Positions 20,730 to 31,254 of a stretch of DNA of 64,000 bases are shown here, piece after piece. How positions within the stretch are numbered: position 1 is the stretch's first letter; each line of letters begins with the position of its first letter. The DNA is from Cylindrotheca closterium (lineage: Eukaryota > Bacillariophyta > Bacillariophyceae > Bacillariales > Bacillariaceae), in the NCBI GenBank assembly GCA_933822405.4, contig CAKOGP040001903.1, positions 101,621 through 165,620 on the forward strand. The letters are read 5' to 3'. The translations under genes and the position numbers were made by a program. Below the pieces are notes generated by a model, which made no database searches, was not told the DNA's origin, and saw nothing but the letters and a program-made list of their open reading frames with translations.

Positions 20730-21541
20730 TGCAATGCTGGGTTCGAAAGTGCCTTCCACTCACGGCCAACAGACATTTTACACGATAAATACTGGTATTT
20801 TGAAAATCATCCCTCTTCAAATCGCCAAAGCAAACGGCTTTTTCACGATTTGATCGCGTTTAAATATCTAATGAAATTGGACCAATAAGAAGTTGTCTAC
20901 GAATGAATGAATGAATCGTTTAACCAAGAATAGGTCGACATCTGGTGTTGAACATATGATGTCTGGCTCGCGATCGGAGATTTCACAAAGTCAAAAGATA
21001 TATGGGTTACGATTGGGAGTAGTACCTACCCCACCAGCAGTACGTGTACATACTCTGGTCTTGATTTCAACGGCACTTATCACCATTGGCTGGTATCTTG
21101 AGGAAGATTTAAGAAGAGTTCAGTCCGTATCTTGTTTGTAAAGGCTGAAATCCTTTGACTCCCCCTCCCATTGGGATGATTGAATGAATCGACTGTCAGC
21201 AGATGCTATTAGTAGTACCCACCATAATAGTACACTAGTCTCGCTGGATAGGAAACAAATCACATTTGTTTCGTATAGTACTAGCTAGTTTGTACTCCAA
21301 TGTTCTGAGGCGGTGAGATTCGAAGTAATATAAGACGGGGATCTCGAAGACAAAGCAGTAAATTTGCATCCTGATAACAACGAAGGAACAAAGGCGGAAC
21401 ACCGAGAACAAAATGATCTTTTTAATCCTATTTATAACACAAAAATCGCTACTATTCTTGGTGAACATCCAATATCGAGCTAGTATCTTACTTTCGATGA
21501 ACTAACCACACTCCACAAGACGTGATGAGAAGACATATTTA
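20730..21541. other. spacer between SIT-b and the MYND gene
   Basis: No gene is seen. The region includes the SIT-b upstream sequence with its two-way CCAAT box at 20876-20886 and the 3' flank of the MYND gene. Confidence 0.5.
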
Positions 21542-22669
21542 TCACATACCGGAACCATAAATGGCTACAATATTGTCTTCAAAGTCGTCACCCAGTGTTG
21601 GTTGCACTTGGCTAGAGTTTCCATGGGTGGTCGTTTGGCTCGTAGCAACTGACTTACAAATTTTCTTATGCTGTTTCCAGTCTGCCGCTTGACAGTCTCT
21701 CGAGCAATAGTTCATCATAGAACATTGAGAACATACCTTGAGCGACTTGTGAGAAGTTTCCGAGGACCCCGACTTGCCACAGTGGCCGCATTTCCCAACC
21801 TCCAAGGAATCCAACAAAGATGCAATTAAAAGAAATCGGACGAGGGTTTGTGGTAAAATGTCTTTACTTCCGTCTTTTCTGTTGCATATCGCTCGAAGTG
21901 TGTCACCGCAAGGTTCACCTGGCTTGAACGCTTTGCTCAGAATCACCGTAGCACAGGACTGCAGTGCGCGAAGCATTGTGTCTGCGATGAGCCTTTGGGA
22001 TTCGAAGAGTTGGGGAATCGTTAGGCACCGAAGACTTTGTTCCAGCATACCGTTGGCCTCAAGCCTCTTGAAGAACTTCTCTCCCGACCATCGCTTATCC
22101 AAGCGTTTAGTAGCAGTGAAGTATGCCCGGTGTAGAATTCCGACCACATGTAGTGCAACCTTACGACCAGGAAGAGCTCGATCAGTCCCTTGACTGGCCT
22201 TTATGAATGATGCCAGCGCTTCAAAAAAGCCGCTCTGAAAAGCTACAACGACCGGAACAACATGGTGAAAGAGTGGAAGACACTGAACCAAAATTGCGCC
22301 GTCAATGTCATTCAATTCCCCCTTTGCTATCCAATTGCGATCGGTGGATAGCCTTCTCAGTTCTTCAATGGTAAAATCCAACCAGATTCGGATTATTGAT
22401 TTTGGAATCTTTTCACGAAAGAGTTTTTCGTCTGCATTCAAAGCCAGCCAATACGTGCATTGCTGATGCCTGTTTATGTCGACCCTGTCATCAACGCTCA
22501 TTCTTGGTTTGCTTCGAACCTTTCGGATTTCCTGCAGAATGGAGGGAATATAGTTCGCATTGGGCACTCGAAGTAAAAGAGCATTTGCTCCTTGTTTTGT
22601 TCTGATGTTAAACTCGCTACCATCAGGCAAGTCTACAAAATATGGATTCAAAGACTTCTTATTATTCAT
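21542..22669 (-). CDS. MYND-type zinc finger protein
   Basis: This 375-residue protein starts at the ATG at 22667-22669. A MYND zinc finger lies at about residues 294-339: CGHC, then CSQC, YCSRDCQ, W and HKKIC, giving the expected C-x2-C, C-x2-C, C-x3-C and H-x3-C ligand order. MYND fingers bind proline-rich peptides and mediate protein-protein contacts. The 290 residues before it are helical and resemble the armadillo/HEAT-like N-terminal regions seen in many stramenopile MYND proteins, but no catalytic SET domain is visible. The gene lies between two SIT copies on the same strand without any obvious functional link. Confidence 0.85.
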   Translation of the reverse strand: MNNKKSLNPYFVDLPDGSEFNIRTKQGANALLLRVPNANYIPSILQEIRKVRSKPRMSVDDRVDINRHQQCTYWLALNADEKLFREKIPKSIIRIWLDFTIEELRRLSTDRNWIAKGELNDIDGAILVQCLPLFHHVVPVVVAFQSGFFEALASFIKASQGTDRALPGRKVALHVVGILHRAYFTATKRLDKRWSGEKFFKRLEANGMLEQSLRCLTIPQLFESQRLIADTMLRALQSCATVILSKAFKPGEPCGDTLRAICNRKDGSKDILPQTLVRFLLIASLLDSLEVGKCGHCGKSGSSETSHKSLKVCSQCSMMNYCSRDCQAADWKQHKKICKSVATSQTTTHGNSSQVQPTLGDDFEDNIVAIYGSGM

Positions 22670-23372
22670 TGTCCGCTTCGGTGGATGATTCGATTCCTTC
22701 AGGATAAGATGATTGGCACTCTAATCGTCCACCAAATTCACAGACACATGAAAAGTGAGGACAATCAAACATTTTCCAAATCCAATCCAAACCCCGCGGG
22801 AATTCACAGTCAAGGTATCGTTGACTGCTTTATTGATGCGCTGACGTTTATTTTATTGTTTGAGTTTTATTGAAGTGAGAAGGAAATGCACATTCGGTAA
22901 TGGGGAAGCAGAGAAGAGGAGGTAGTATGTGGAGAATACCCGGAATTTCAAATTATGATGGAAGCAGATATCAACTGTCAATCATAAAGCATCCTACTAT
23001 TGTTAATGTGTACGGAAAAAAATGCATATAGACTATAGAAAGGACTAAACTTCGACGAAGTTCGGTGGACGTCATCCATTTTGAACTTGACATCCCTCAA
23101 TAGTCCACCAGTCTTCATCAGTTTTAAAAAGTCAATCAGTCAAGATTCGACCGAATTGACGGTGAGATCAGTTCGAAGGTGTATAAAGACTGCAAACTAC
23201 AAAAACAGAATTGTGACTGGGGAAGGTATCCTATAAAAAGTACTATACCGGTATAGAAGTCTCAAAAGAATTAAAAAAGGAGACACGGCATTGGATTGGA
23301 TTGGTAATAGAAAATCTAATGTTTAATGTACATGATTGATGGATATGTCATCAATAATAAGCAACAAAATTC
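22670..23372. other. spacer between the MYND gene and SIT-c
   Basis: No gene is recognised. It contains the MYND gene promoter side and the SIT-c 3' flank. Confidence 0.5.
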
Positions 23373-25007
23373 CTAGGCAGCCTCAATATCCTTGACCGGA
23401 GCAGGAGAAGCTTCAGATTCTTCTTCTTCGTTCAACTTTTCCAAGTACTTGACCTCAGCTTGAATACCAGCGGCATAAGCTCCCTTCTCTTCCTCAGAAG
23501 CGTCAGCCATCATATCCTTCATCTTCTTGATGTTGGACAAGATGCGCTCACGTCGCTGAGAGAATGTCTCGGGAACGGACTCGAGGTTCTTGATGGCCTC
23601 TTCCCAGTTCTTGGGGGCGACAAGGACGGTTCCGATGCTAAAGTCACGGCCAGGGTGCATGGAAGTATCGGGCTTTCCTCCGGCTTCACGCTCTTCGGCA
23701 GTTCCGACGTACACCTCATCCAATTGGAATCCAGCAATCTTCTTGTGGATGGTTCCAAAGAACCAAGAGGCAGCGCAGATACCGGTAGCTTCAATCGCCA
23801 ACACAACGTTCAACATGATGTAAACGAAGGGGTTGGAAAGGAAGGCGATGGGGAAGGCAGATGCAACCAATTGCCAAGAGATGGACGCAAGGATGGTGGT
23901 GATGATAGCTCCAAGGAAACCCAAGTTGAAAAACTCTTGAAGGCCGTCAGACACACCAAAGATGTTCTCGTCCTCTCCGATCTTGATGTTCAAAGTGGTG
24001 ACACGGGCGGCGACAAAGAAGATAAGCGTCACGGTAACTTGACGTCCGACCATGAAGCCTGGAAGGTTGCGTCCCTCTCCCTTGAACAACAAGTTGCAGG
24101 TACGGCGGGCCATTGGGTGGTCTCCACGGTCTTCCTTCTTGAACTTGGAAACGGCGAAGAAGGCAATTTGCATGGCCTCAAGAAGACCAACAAGGGAAAG
24201 CAACACAAAAAAGATGATCACGGCGGCCCAGTTGGGGATGAAGTCCCACATGGTAGTCTGTCCCTTGAAAAGAGCTTCGAGGGTGACAGCCAAAGAAAAG
24301 CAAAGGACGACGGTCGAAAAGAGAACACGTCCCCAGTGGAAGAAGGCCTTGGCAGCACTGCGTGGTGGCTCGTTGGTCACAATGGGCTTTCCGGCGGCAA
24401 AGTAAAAGCAGTCGCGGATCAAGTAGCACACGTGCATGAATCCGGTCATCTCAATCAACAAGGTGCAGTACAAGGTAAAGGTCATGAAATGCGTGTTGAT
24501 GTAATCAAGCATGCAGTGAGAAGCGTTCACTTGGGCAGTCAATTGTCCAATGTTCACGTTTGTCAACACCATGGCAATACCAGATCCCAAAAAGATGTCA
24601 GACACCCATTGTGGAAGACCAAGAACGGAAGCTCCTTCAAGAGGAGATCCGCAAAGAGAGATGGTAAAGTTGATGAAGATGACCATGAATTGACGTCCCA
24701 TAAGGTAACGGTCAAGGTTGTCTCCCTTGTGTCCAAGAGAACAGATTTGGTAGGTGATCTTGTGAGATTCCTTGTAGAGCTCACGGTCGATGGGAGGAAG
24801 ACCGACCATGGAGCATTGTCCACCTTCGACCATACTCATCCAAAGAATACCGAGCCACATGACAACAAGGGCGACGACAGGGTGAGCATCGTTGGCAACC
24901 TTGGTGTTCTCAGTGAACATCAATGCGGTGACGATGACCACAGAGAAGATGACAAGACATGTCGAGTAGAACTGCTTGAAAATATCAAGTGGGGAGTTAG
25001 ACAACAT
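23373..25007 (-). CDS. SIT: silicon transporter, copy c
   Basis: A 544-residue SIT with the same ten-span core, the EGGQ/GRQ and EAMQ/GRQ signatures and the same tail type as SIT-a and SIT-b (ending SPAPVKDIEAA). It has Ile9, Glu80 and a Gln-to-Lys change in the tail (YLEKLNEEE). At silent sites it is a mosaic: the codons for DEVYVG match SIT-d, -e and -f (GTGTACGTC on the sense strand), whereas the rest of the tail matches SIT-a and -b. The start is the ATG at 25007, with AAAATTGTGAG (CTCACAATTTT on the sense strand) 24 nt upstream. Confidence 0.97.
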   Translation of the reverse strand: MLSNSPLDIFKQFYSTCLVIFSVVIVTALMFTENTKVANDAHPVVALVVMWLGILWMSMVEGGQCSMVGLPPIDRELYKESHKITYQICSLGHKGDNLDRYLMGRQFMVIFINFTISLCGSPLEGASVLGLPQWVSDIFLGSGIAMVLTNVNIGQLTAQVNASHCMLDYINTHFMTFTLYCTLLIEMTGFMHVCYLIRDCFYFAAGKPIVTNEPPRSAAKAFFHWGRVLFSTVVLCFSLAVTLEALFKGQTTMWDFIPNWAAVIIFFVLLSLVGLLEAMQIAFFAVSKFKKEDRGDHPMARRTCNLLFKGEGRNLPGFMVGRQVTVTLIFFVAARVTTLNIKIGEDENIFGVSDGLQEFFNLGFLGAIITTILASISWQLVASAFPIAFLSNPFVYIMLNVVLAIEATGICAASWFFGTIHKKIAGFQLDEVYVGTAEEREAGGKPDTSMHPGRDFSIGTVLVAPKNWEEAIKNLESVPETFSQRRERILSNIKKMKDMMADASEEEKGAYAAGIQAEVKYLEKLNEEEESEASPAPVKDIEAA

Positions 25008-25031
25008 AGTGATTGATTGTTTTGGTTTGTC

Positions 25032-25042
25032 AAAATTGTGAG
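25032..25042 (-). promoter_or_regulatory. CTCACAATTTT element upstream of SIT-c
   Basis: An exact copy of the element found before the other SIT genes, 24 nt before the ATG. An inverted CCAAT sits at 25122-25126. Confidence 0.5.
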
Positions 25043-25961
25043 CGTGGTATGAGTTTTTCTTTTGAAAATTTTCTCAAATTGTGGGAGTGGGTCGTTCGAA
25101 GGGGCACGTGCCACCCATTTCATTGGCAATTTGGTGATTTCCGTAGGTTTTGGTACCGAATCATTGCTTGCATTCTTCGATCGTCTTAACCGTAAAATAA
25201 CATTACTTGCTCAAGATCAGCCTTGTCTGCCTCGAGGCCAACGGCGAAGTACCATTCTTCTACGTAGATGGCTATGCTTTTACGGGATCAACGAATTTTT
25301 TTCCGCGCCGTCTGTCAACACGGCCAACAGAATATCGGATCTTTCTGGCCCCCCATCGGATCGACATTATGGATCTTCATCAGCTGTTGGAAATATCATG
25401 CCGTCGTCTTCCTTCAGGATACTAGGCCGGAGTTGAAGCTCAATTCCGAACTAATTACAGTGGTCAGAAAAGGACATGCCCACCGATGAGGCAACAAGGA
25501 TGTCGTTTCTACAAATCTGTTGTTTCTGTTTCCACCTGAATATCATCTGAATCAATCAATCTTTAGGTCGCTTTGTAAGAAATACCTTTTGTGGTCGACT
25601 CCAAGTCGGTTTTCGAGAACGCCTCACAATTGGTAATTTTTCCTCTTCTGTAAGATCGAGAAGCGGTCGCAAACCGGGATATCGCCATTAGGGAGAACGG
25701 ATGCACCACCAACAAGATTCAGCCACTACCACGAAATGAAGTAGCGAGTCCAACATTACGTTGGTTTGGTGCCATCATCGACGGATGTAGCATCTCTCTT
25801 GTTATCAGATTGGAGAATCTAGGCAACCATTAGTCTTTGATGCGGAATTATCTGGACCTCATACAGTTGCTGTTTGGATTCAATAATCTCCTGTATTCGG
25901 AATAGTAGGAAATCCTACAGAATGATTGGAAAGTGTCTAGTCTTTAGTTTGTAGATTCCCT
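25043..25961. other. spacer upstream of SIT-c
   Basis: No gene is recognised; three overlapping short frames around 25062-25489 carry no motif. Confidence 0.5.
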
Positions 25962-26390
25962 TTAGATTTTATTTACAAATACTGTTGCCCCTTTCTGTTG
26001 TGATGTTTCGTGATTATCATGTTGGGTGTACTTTTTTCTCATGTTGTACAGAATGTTATCTACTGCTGCGCACCCCGATGCCCAAAGAGCGCCACACAAC
26101 TCAGTGAAACTTTCTGACGCTAATCTGAAATGAACTTCTGAACGGCAATATAGTCTCTTCGACAGCGGCACCTTTTCGACAAAAGTCCCTTGGGTTTTGG
26201 CAAGTTCTTCCATGTACTCGTGGTCGGATGACTTGGTGGTCGAATCGAGAGAACCTGGTGTTGGTTCCATATCCTTTTCGATTCCGCCTTGTTGACAATC
26301 ATCCAGATATCTGCTTCTCGGGGGCGTCTCCTTGGAAAGATCCGCCGACTCCGATTTCGGGGGCGTCTCTCCATTGTCGAGATTCACCAT
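25962..26390 (-). CDS. hypothetical small acidic protein
   Basis: An open frame of 142 residues starts at the in-frame ATG at 26390; the frame continues upstream to a GTG at 26483. It contains two similar stretches, GETPPKSES and KETPPRSRY, and a cysteine-containing hydrophobic segment near the end (LCGALWASGCAAVDNIL). No family is recognised. It follows the 22-residue-repeat gene on the same strand at close distance and could be its spliced 3' exon, but no clear splice pair was found. Confidence 0.3.
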   Translation of the reverse strand: MVNLDNGETPPKSESADLSKETPPRSRYLDDCQQGGIEKDMEPTPGSLDSTTKSSDHEYMEELAKTQGTFVEKVPLSKRLYCRSEVHFRLASESFTELCGALWASGCAAVDNILYNMRKKYTQHDNHETSQQKGATVFVNKI

Positions 26391-26495
26391 CTCCGAGGAA
26401 GGAAATGAAAAGTGGGTGCGGATGCATCCCGATACGAGTTCATGGTTGATGGAACCACATGTATCAGTCAATTGCTCGACCACTGAATCGTAATT

Positions 26496-27122
26496 CTAGT
26501 AGCAACTATTGAAAGATTTGAATGTTCCCAGTTGTGCGAATGCAATGCAAGAGGCTTGGTCAAAAGGCTTGGCAGTGCTGCTGGAAGAGTCGTCGTACAA
26601 ATCTTTCATGAATGATTGGCAGGCATCAATGATTCTTTCGAACAGATCAATGGCAAGTGGCTTCACTGTTTTGTAGAATTCTTGGAGTTTAGTAGCAGCC
26701 ATTTTGACTAGATGCACACCGCGTGGTTGATACTTTTCATAGAGTCGTTGGCACTGCGCAGTAGCAGTATCGAAAAAATCCAATGCGAGTGGTTGGTAAG
26801 TCTTGTAAAGTTCTCGGCACTCCATAGACACAGCATCCAATAGATCCATTGCGAGTGGTTGGTACTTCGCGTAGAGTTCTTGGCATTCCATAAAGATAAT
26901 ATCGATGAGGTCCATGGCTAGAGAGAGAAACCCAAAATCCAAGTCCAAGGAAACCGTTCTTGTTGGCGGGGTAGTCTTGTTCTTCTTGTTGGAATCCAAG
27001 GTGCAAGTATTGTTCTTTTGCAACAACAAAGTGAAAGCGGTCATGTTCCTCTTGGTATCCATGGTCGACGAAATGTTCTTTTGATCCAGAGCGAAACTAG
27101 TCATGTTCTTCTTGGATTCCAT
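26496..27122 (-). pseudogene. 22-residue helical-repeat protein, paralog 2, frame broken upstream
   Basis: From the first in-frame ATG this encodes 208 residues. It opens with N-glycosylation-type sequons in a short repeat (ESKKNMTSF, LDQKNISST, DTKRNMTAF), then TVSLDLDF, then five tandem 22-residue units of the pattern PLA(M/L/I)DL(L/F)Dx4ECQxLYxxYQ. Proline-led 22-mers of amphipathic helix resemble exchangeable apolipoproteins in layout only. The paralog just upstream has TVSLNLSF and the same units but also a signal peptide, which this frame lacks. Extending upstream, the sequon repeat continues across a run of nine A (27139-27147) only if one base is removed, and beyond that the frame is that of the upstream gene after its TAA. 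It is therefore a decayed paralog, a broken fusion, or an assembly error. Confidence 0.5.
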
Positions 27123-27252
27123 AGTAGCCAGAGTCAGGTTTTTTTTTGGAAACCATGGTAGTGAAAGATAAAGCGACGGCCGTTCCCATCTCCACGACGA
27201 TTCCAAGATTGTTGGTGAGATTGGTAGTAGTGTTCAATGACACACGACCAGT

Positions 27253-27867
27253 TTAGTTCTGACCAATAATTCCTTCTAGCATTGTCAGATTGGTGACACT
27301 GCTGGTGACATTGGTCGAAATCATCATTGCCTGAGCAGGATGAATGGCCCCAGACAACGAAGACTGGTTCGTGCTACTCGCATCGTAGCTCACAGCCGTA
27401 ACCTCGATGCGTCCATAGCCGAAAAGAGAATAGGGAGCCGACATTTCTTCCGTGAAAGTTCCAAAAAGTTGCTGGAATTCCGTAGATACAATGTCGAGAA
27501 TGTCCATTGCGAGTGGGCGAACGGTTTGGTCCAACAGTTCCCATGCGATTGGTTGATAAATCTCGTAGGCTCGTGCAAACTCATCAGAAGCAGTGTTGAA
27601 TAGATCGATTGCAATTGGCCCGTAAACATTGTAGAGTTCTTGGCATTCAGCAGTGACTGTTTCATAGAGATCGACGGCTTGAGGATGAATCTCAAAGCTC
27701 AAGTTCAACGAAACCGTGCTCCTTGAAGATGGAATGTCCTCATGATCGAGACTAACAACAGCAGGAGCCATGGTTGCTTGGAAAGCAAGGTTCTCTGGCT
27801 GAAGTACAAACCCCAACAGAAAGGTAGCGATGGCAGTAAAGAGAAAGGTGATCCTTTTGGCCAACAT
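27253..27867 (-). CDS. secreted-type protein with 22-residue helical repeats
   Basis: This 204-residue protein starts at the ATG at 27867; the longer open frame is not ATG-supported. It begins with a signal peptide (MLAKRITFLFTAIATFLLGF), followed by TVSLNLSF and about four 22-residue units led by proline, such as PIAIDLFNTASDEFARAYEIYQ split over residues 87-108, with a partial unit at PIAWELLDQTVR. The C-terminal 60 residues are rich in S, T and N with several N-x-S/T sequons. It is likely secreted or retained in the secretory pathway, with amphipathic helices that could bind membrane or lipid; this is inference. A CTCACAATTTT element sits at 27957-27967. The gene ends 131 bp before the first ATG of its paralog. 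Confidence 0.65.
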   Translation of the reverse strand: MLAKRITFLFTAIATFLLGFVLQPENLAFQATMAPAVVSLDHEDIPSSRSTVSLNLSFEIHPQAVDLYETVTAECQELYNVYGPIAIDLFNTASDEFARAYEIYQPIAWELLDQTVRPLAMDILDIVSTEFQQLFGTFTEEMSAPYSLFGYGRIEVTAVSYDASSTNQSSLSGAIHPAQAMMISTNVTSSVTNLTMLEGIIGQN

Positions 27868-27956
27868 GGTTGAAAGGATGTGTTTGGTATTGATTGATTC
27901 GGAATAAGTTGAAAGTTGATAATGATATGAACTGATGTAAATTATGCAGTGATTGC

Positions 27957-27967
27957 AAAATTGTGAG
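27957..27967 (-). promoter_or_regulatory. CTCACAATTTT element upstream of the 22-mer repeat gene
   Basis: The same 11-bp element seen before the SIT genes occurs here 89 bp upstream of a non-SIT start codon. This suggests it is a general initiator-like or shared motif, not SIT-specific. Confidence 0.4.
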
Positions 27968-28911
27968 AACATTTGATGTTGTCCCAAAGAAAGAGAAGCG
28001 AAGGAAGTTGTTGTAGACTGTGTAGAAAGTCAGTAGGAAAAGAAAACTGGTCTTTGGCGGTATTCGTTCCTCGTCGTGGTTGTCGTTTTTCGGACGAGTT
28101 TGAAAAACACGCTCGTTTCATCTTATTGGCCATTGGCTCACGACTTGGAAAATTTGTTCCTTCATGAAGGATACTGATGATGCGGTATTGGTGCCTTGAA
28201 TAGGATGCTTTCGCGCTTCATCATCGTTGTAATCCTTGCTGTGCATTCGATCATCATCGTCAACATACACCGCAAACGGTTGGCACCTGAAAGGTACAGC
28301 TTTAGCGTTTATCTGTACAATCACTAAGTTCATTTTTGCTTGCATCTGTTTCATCTGTTGTATGAAGCTACTCTGAGGACTACACCGTACATGATTGCAT
28401 TTCTAGATGAAAAACACGCGAGTGACGAGGACGATCATCATGACGAGGACCACATCATTGAATGCTTGGTCCATTCTTCATGGGCCCGTTCGAATCACAT
28501 TGCTATTATACAAGCTAGCTCACGTTTGGCTTGTCTACAAATCCATTCTACTTAGAGGAATCAAAGATGTTCTTGACTTTCCATTACCGTTTTGTCTTAC
28601 TTGCATGGTTGTGATGAACCATTGGTTCATCGTCCTTCCCACAACCAGGATGAGATGATCCATCTAAAAAAGGTGCTTACTGCAGTAGAAAACATTCCAT
28701 CACCATTGAATGCAATATGAGTCCAATCTCTGGAGACTGACGTATACTGTAACGCTGCCATGGCAAAGTTGAGCATTCAACGAGGACATGCAGGAACATC
28801 CAGTCCGAACTTCTTCCTCTGGCAAGCATACAAACAACTATCAAGCAAATCCAGCAAGAGGCAGATCACCACCTGCATACAGACGGACAAGTACAGTAGT
28901 ACATCATTTTC
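27968..28911. other. gene-free spacer
   Basis: No convincing gene is seen. A 78-residue minus-strand frame at 28118-28354 has no motif. Confidence 0.45.
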
Positions 28912-29475
28912 CTACCACTTATCGCTATATGTTTGCTGCCATCCACCTCCGTTCCCAGTTTCCAGCTGTCCTCGTATTTGTGAGGCACTCGCTCCATTCG
29001 CAGCATCCGTCGAGATCAAACTATCAGCGTGCAGCTTCCCTTGATCCCTGCTTGCCTCCAAAATGTTACTGATGTTCGTTTCCAACACCATCCCTCCCAT
29101 GACAATTTCATCCAACAAGTAGTGCACACGATCCGAGTGAAAAATGAGATCCAATTCGCACACATTCTCAAACGTTTTGTCCAAGGCCTCCACAAACACT
29201 TGAATTAGATCCAGAATCCCCAAATCAGATTCCTGCGAATCCACAGCAAAGACAAAATACAGAGTCGCGTAGTGTCTATATATCAGCTTGATGTGTTCCC
29301 CCCATTCCGGAATGATTCCCTCCAAATAGTTGCAAAAACTGTCAGGACGTTGGGCCACCTGTGTAAAGACTCGCCGTACCACAGACTGCTGCAGGGCTTC
29401 ACTTTCCACAGACTGATAGAATTTGGCCAGTCTTGGTTTGCCGTGATTGTTTACAATGATGACACCTTTGATCAT
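28912..29475 (-). CDS. AP3S: AP-3 complex subunit sigma
   Basis: A 187-residue clathrin-adaptor small chain. It starts MIKGVIIVNNHGKPRLAKFY and carries the hallmark blocks LIYRHYATLYFVF, LGILDLIQVFVEALDK, FENVCELDLIFH and MGGMVLETN, which place it with the AP-3 sigma subunits and not AP-1 or AP-2. Sigma subunits form the core of the heterotetramer with the delta subunit and help bind dileucine cargo signals, sorting proteins from endosome or trans-Golgi to lysosome- or vacuole-like organelles. The longin-type core covers residues 1-145; the last 40 or so residues are a glycine- and polar-rich extension not typical of the animal protein. No intron is needed. It is divergent from the gene at 29693. 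Confidence 0.95.
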   Translation of the reverse strand: MIKGVIIVNNHGKPRLAKFYQSVESEALQQSVVRRVFTQVAQRPDSFCNYLEGIIPEWGEHIKLIYRHYATLYFVFAVDSQESDLGILDLIQVFVEALDKTFENVCELDLIFHSDRVHYLLDEIVMGGMVLETNISNILEASRDQGKLHADSLISTDAANGASASQIRGQLETGNGGGWQQTYSDKW

Positions 29476-29692
29476 ATTGCTTCTCTATGATATGGTATTG
29501 TGTATAGCTGTGAGGATGATGATGAAACAATTCAGTATATCGATGGAGATGCTATAATGGTGGCATTCAATTTTCCACCACGATGAACTGGAGCTCATTT
29601 GAACACCACTTTGGTTCCGAGATTTCGGGGGAAGTAATGCAAGCCTTCCTCCACGAGTAAGAACATACCCATAATCGCTCAAGGGACATCGA

Positions 29693-30730
29693 ATGGACGC
29701 TTCAGATTTATCATATTCACACGAGCACGACACAAGAGCACGTGCCAGTGACGGGCATCACAAACTGGCGATTGAACTTTTTCGCCACAAAAAAAAGGCA
29801 ACAATAGCTACAGTAGGTATCCATCCTTCTTCATCCGAGAGCAACGAAGCCTTTTTTTACAGACAACAAGAAGACATCATGCCAGTGGGTCAACGAGCCA
29901 CTGCAATCGAAACGGGACAGTTAAATCTGGACGGAGGAAATGTGTTCATGAAGGGCGGTGGTGGTGGTGGTCTCCTCAAGAATGCCAAAGATTCCTTTGA
30001 TTACGATACCGAACCAGTGACATCCTCATCATCCGACGAAGAAGACGTCTTTGCCGATATCTCCTTGCACGACAACGTTGATGATGAAGAAGAAGACGAG
30101 TATACAAAACCAGTCAAATCTGGGAGTGCGGATGCCTCGGAACAGGGAACAGTATTTTCCGCTTCCACCAAGGGTTCTTCCAAGAAGGGTCGTGCCACCA
30201 TCATTGCGGCCAAACGAAGCAATTCCATGACCCGCGTCGATAGTATTCGAGAAATCAATTCCATGGCTGAGCAGCAACAACCACAAAAGAAAGGACTCGA
30301 TTCTGATATGATACATGTCTCCGGCTACTTGCGACTAGACATTCACACCCAATTTCTTCTGTCGGAACATGGAATCCGCTCGCTGGACGATTTGGGAAGC
30401 TTGAGACCCAAAAAGTGGAAACACATACACAATCTGGTCAAGTCTGTTACTGGGGACGATGAACAAGCTCGAAAGTTAGCCGTACTCCGTCAGTGGATTC
30501 GTTCCATTCAAATTCCAGTGGACGAAGGCGACCGTATTCCAAGCGACTGGAGGCCACTCTTTCTAAAAGCACTACCCCAGCTGAAAGCGGATGCCCGAAG
30601 AACCGACTGGACTAATTCAGAGGATGTGCAAATGCGGTTCATTGATGCTATGCCATATTCCATCACCAACTTTATCACCTCCCTTTCTCAATGCGGAATT
30701 GCCTTGCCTTGGGAATCAGAATTTGAATGA
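29693..30730 (+). CDS. hypothetical protein with conserved-looking C-terminal domain
   Basis: Up to 345 residues from the ATG at 29693; an in-frame ATG at 29879 (MPVGQRAT) would give 283. The N-terminal two thirds are low in complexity: a glycine run, an acidic/serine stretch (SSSSDEEDVFADISLHD) and a basic KKGRATIIAAKR patch. The last 140 residues look folded and helical, beginning around HVSGYLRLDIHTQFLLSEHG and including LRPKKWKHIHNLVKSV and a W-I-R-S-I stretch. I do not recognise this domain. The gene is divergent from AP-3 sigma (217 bp apart) and convergent with SIT-d. Confidence 0.65.
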   Translation: MDASDLSYSHEHDTRARASDGHHKLAIELFRHKKKATIATVGIHPSSSESNEAFFYRQQEDIMPVGQRATAIETGQLNLDGGNVFMKGGGGGGLLKNAKDSFDYDTEPVTSSSSDEEDVFADISLHDNVDDEEEDEYTKPVKSGSADASEQGTVFSASTKGSSKKGRATIIAAKRSNSMTRVDSIREINSMAEQQQPQKKGLDSDMIHVSGYLRLDIHTQFLLSEHGIRSLDDLGSLRPKKWKHIHNLVKSVTGDDEQARKLAVLRQWIRSIQIPVDEGDRIPSDWRPLFLKALPQLKADARRTDWTNSEDVQMRFIDAMPYSITNFITSLSQCGIALPWESEFE

Positions 30731-31254
30731 GCAGGATTGTAGGGGTGGCTGGTCCAAGCGACAAATCCAAACGCCAAATCCCAATCGATAACATACCAAA
30801 CCGAAACCGACCATCAACTAGCCTAACCAAGACCCAAGCCAAAACGAGCCCAACACCAATGGAGCATTTAGTCTAGATTTCATAATTTCATTAATAAACC
30901 AACGACAAAACATTAACCAACAGCAGCAGCCATTTTACTTGCTAGTAAGGCATTTTCAATTTTCAATCAAGAACTACCACTTGAAGGACACTACTGTACC
31001 GGCATACAATTTTTTTTCAATTGGAGCAGGAAGAATAATGAGTGAGTGAGTGAGTATGGTCATGAATTCTCCTATTGGATGAAAGAATACATAGTAGGAG
31101 CACAATGGTGGTGGTCGTACTCCAAAAGAAGATTGTATTGTAGAGTGAATCTTGATACAGCAATGATCGATTATTGGGGTTTATCTTATCTTCTATTGAT
31201 ACACAAAAATGCAAGAGTCAGTCGATGCTAAGGTATTGGTTCAGATTTGTCGCT
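30731..31254. other. convergent spacer before SIT-d
   Basis: This holds the 3' flanks of two converging genes. No gene or strong repeat is seen. Confidence 0.5.

Noticed and set aside
28118..28354. 78-residue minus-strand frame
   Set aside because: Low-complexity acidic stretch without a domain; it overlaps other open frames of similar length.
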